DNA of 64,000 bases. Origin: Tethya wilhelma (lineage: Eukaryota; Porifera; Demospongiae; Tethyida; Tethyidae). The stretch spans positions 1,040,457 through 1,104,456 of the forward strand of contig CAXIPT010000006.1 in assembly GCA_964030475.1 (NCBI GenBank), written 5' to 3'. Shown here piece after piece: positions 63,968 through 64,000 of the stretch; the first letter of the stretch is position 1, and every line of letters begins with the position of its first letter. The notes below the pieces were generated by a model. That model was given only the letters and a program-made list of their open reading frames with translations, did no database searches and was not told the origin of the DNA. The position numbers were made by a program, and so were the translations under genes.

Positions 63968-63968
63968 C

Positions 63969-64000
<32 letters not shown>
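63968..64000. repeat. (GA)n microsatellite at spectrin acceptor, window end
   Basis: (CT)n on the spectrin strand ending in the acceptor ctag of the exon at 63851-63967; continues past the window. Confidence 0.95.

Overview
This is a eukaryotic, AT-rich window with short exons, GT-AG introns and many (GA)n, (CA)n and (GT)n microsatellites. The gene content is animal: alpha-spectrin, a cofilin/ADF protein, TRAF MATH-domain fragments, an ankyrin/death-domain protein and selenoproteins with eukaryotic SECIS elements. A non-bilaterian animal, most likely a sponge, is my guess from gene content and style; I could not test it. There are two assembly gaps (9177-9652 and 38866-39658) and single Ns near 1468, 55771 and 57840.

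The backbone is one large minus-strand gene spanning the whole window and running off both ends: an alpha-spectrin. I resolved 34 exons (about 4.96 kb, roughly 1,650 residues) with consistent splice sites and phases. In transcript order it starts at 63967 and ends at 51. Exons from 41041 down to 51 match vertebrate alpha-spectrin repeats R1 to R11 in order. Exons from 63967 to 47497 encode about five further repeats upstream of R1, where vertebrate alpha-spectrins begin with a half repeat. The SH3 domain that interrupts vertebrate R9 is absent. One exon between 55237 and 59007 must be missing or unrecognised because the phases do not fit.

Most other genes sit in the large spectrin introns. 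4932-8084 (+): a cofilin/ADF-like gene whose main exon is tandemly duplicated. 10404-12446 (-): an intronless ankyrin-repeat/death-domain gene with an in-frame TGA at codon 39. 14340-22010 (+): a cluster of three intact selenoprotein genes of a peroxiredoxin-like (PRXL2/SelU-type, AhpC-TSA_2-like) family. Each has an in-frame TGA at codon 166 in a U-P-P-C motif and a form-II SECIS hairpin in the 3' UTR; truncated copies lie upstream. 31595-35312 (+): two tandem copies of a broken TRAF-like gene. 41480-47310 and 49063-49336 (+): small, unrecognised two-exon genes, some in paralogous pairs.

The introns also carry foldback/MITE-like elements, minisatellites, diverged tandem duplications, and three nearly perfect tandem duplications (505, 1316 and about 1440 bp) that could be very recent or assembly artefacts.
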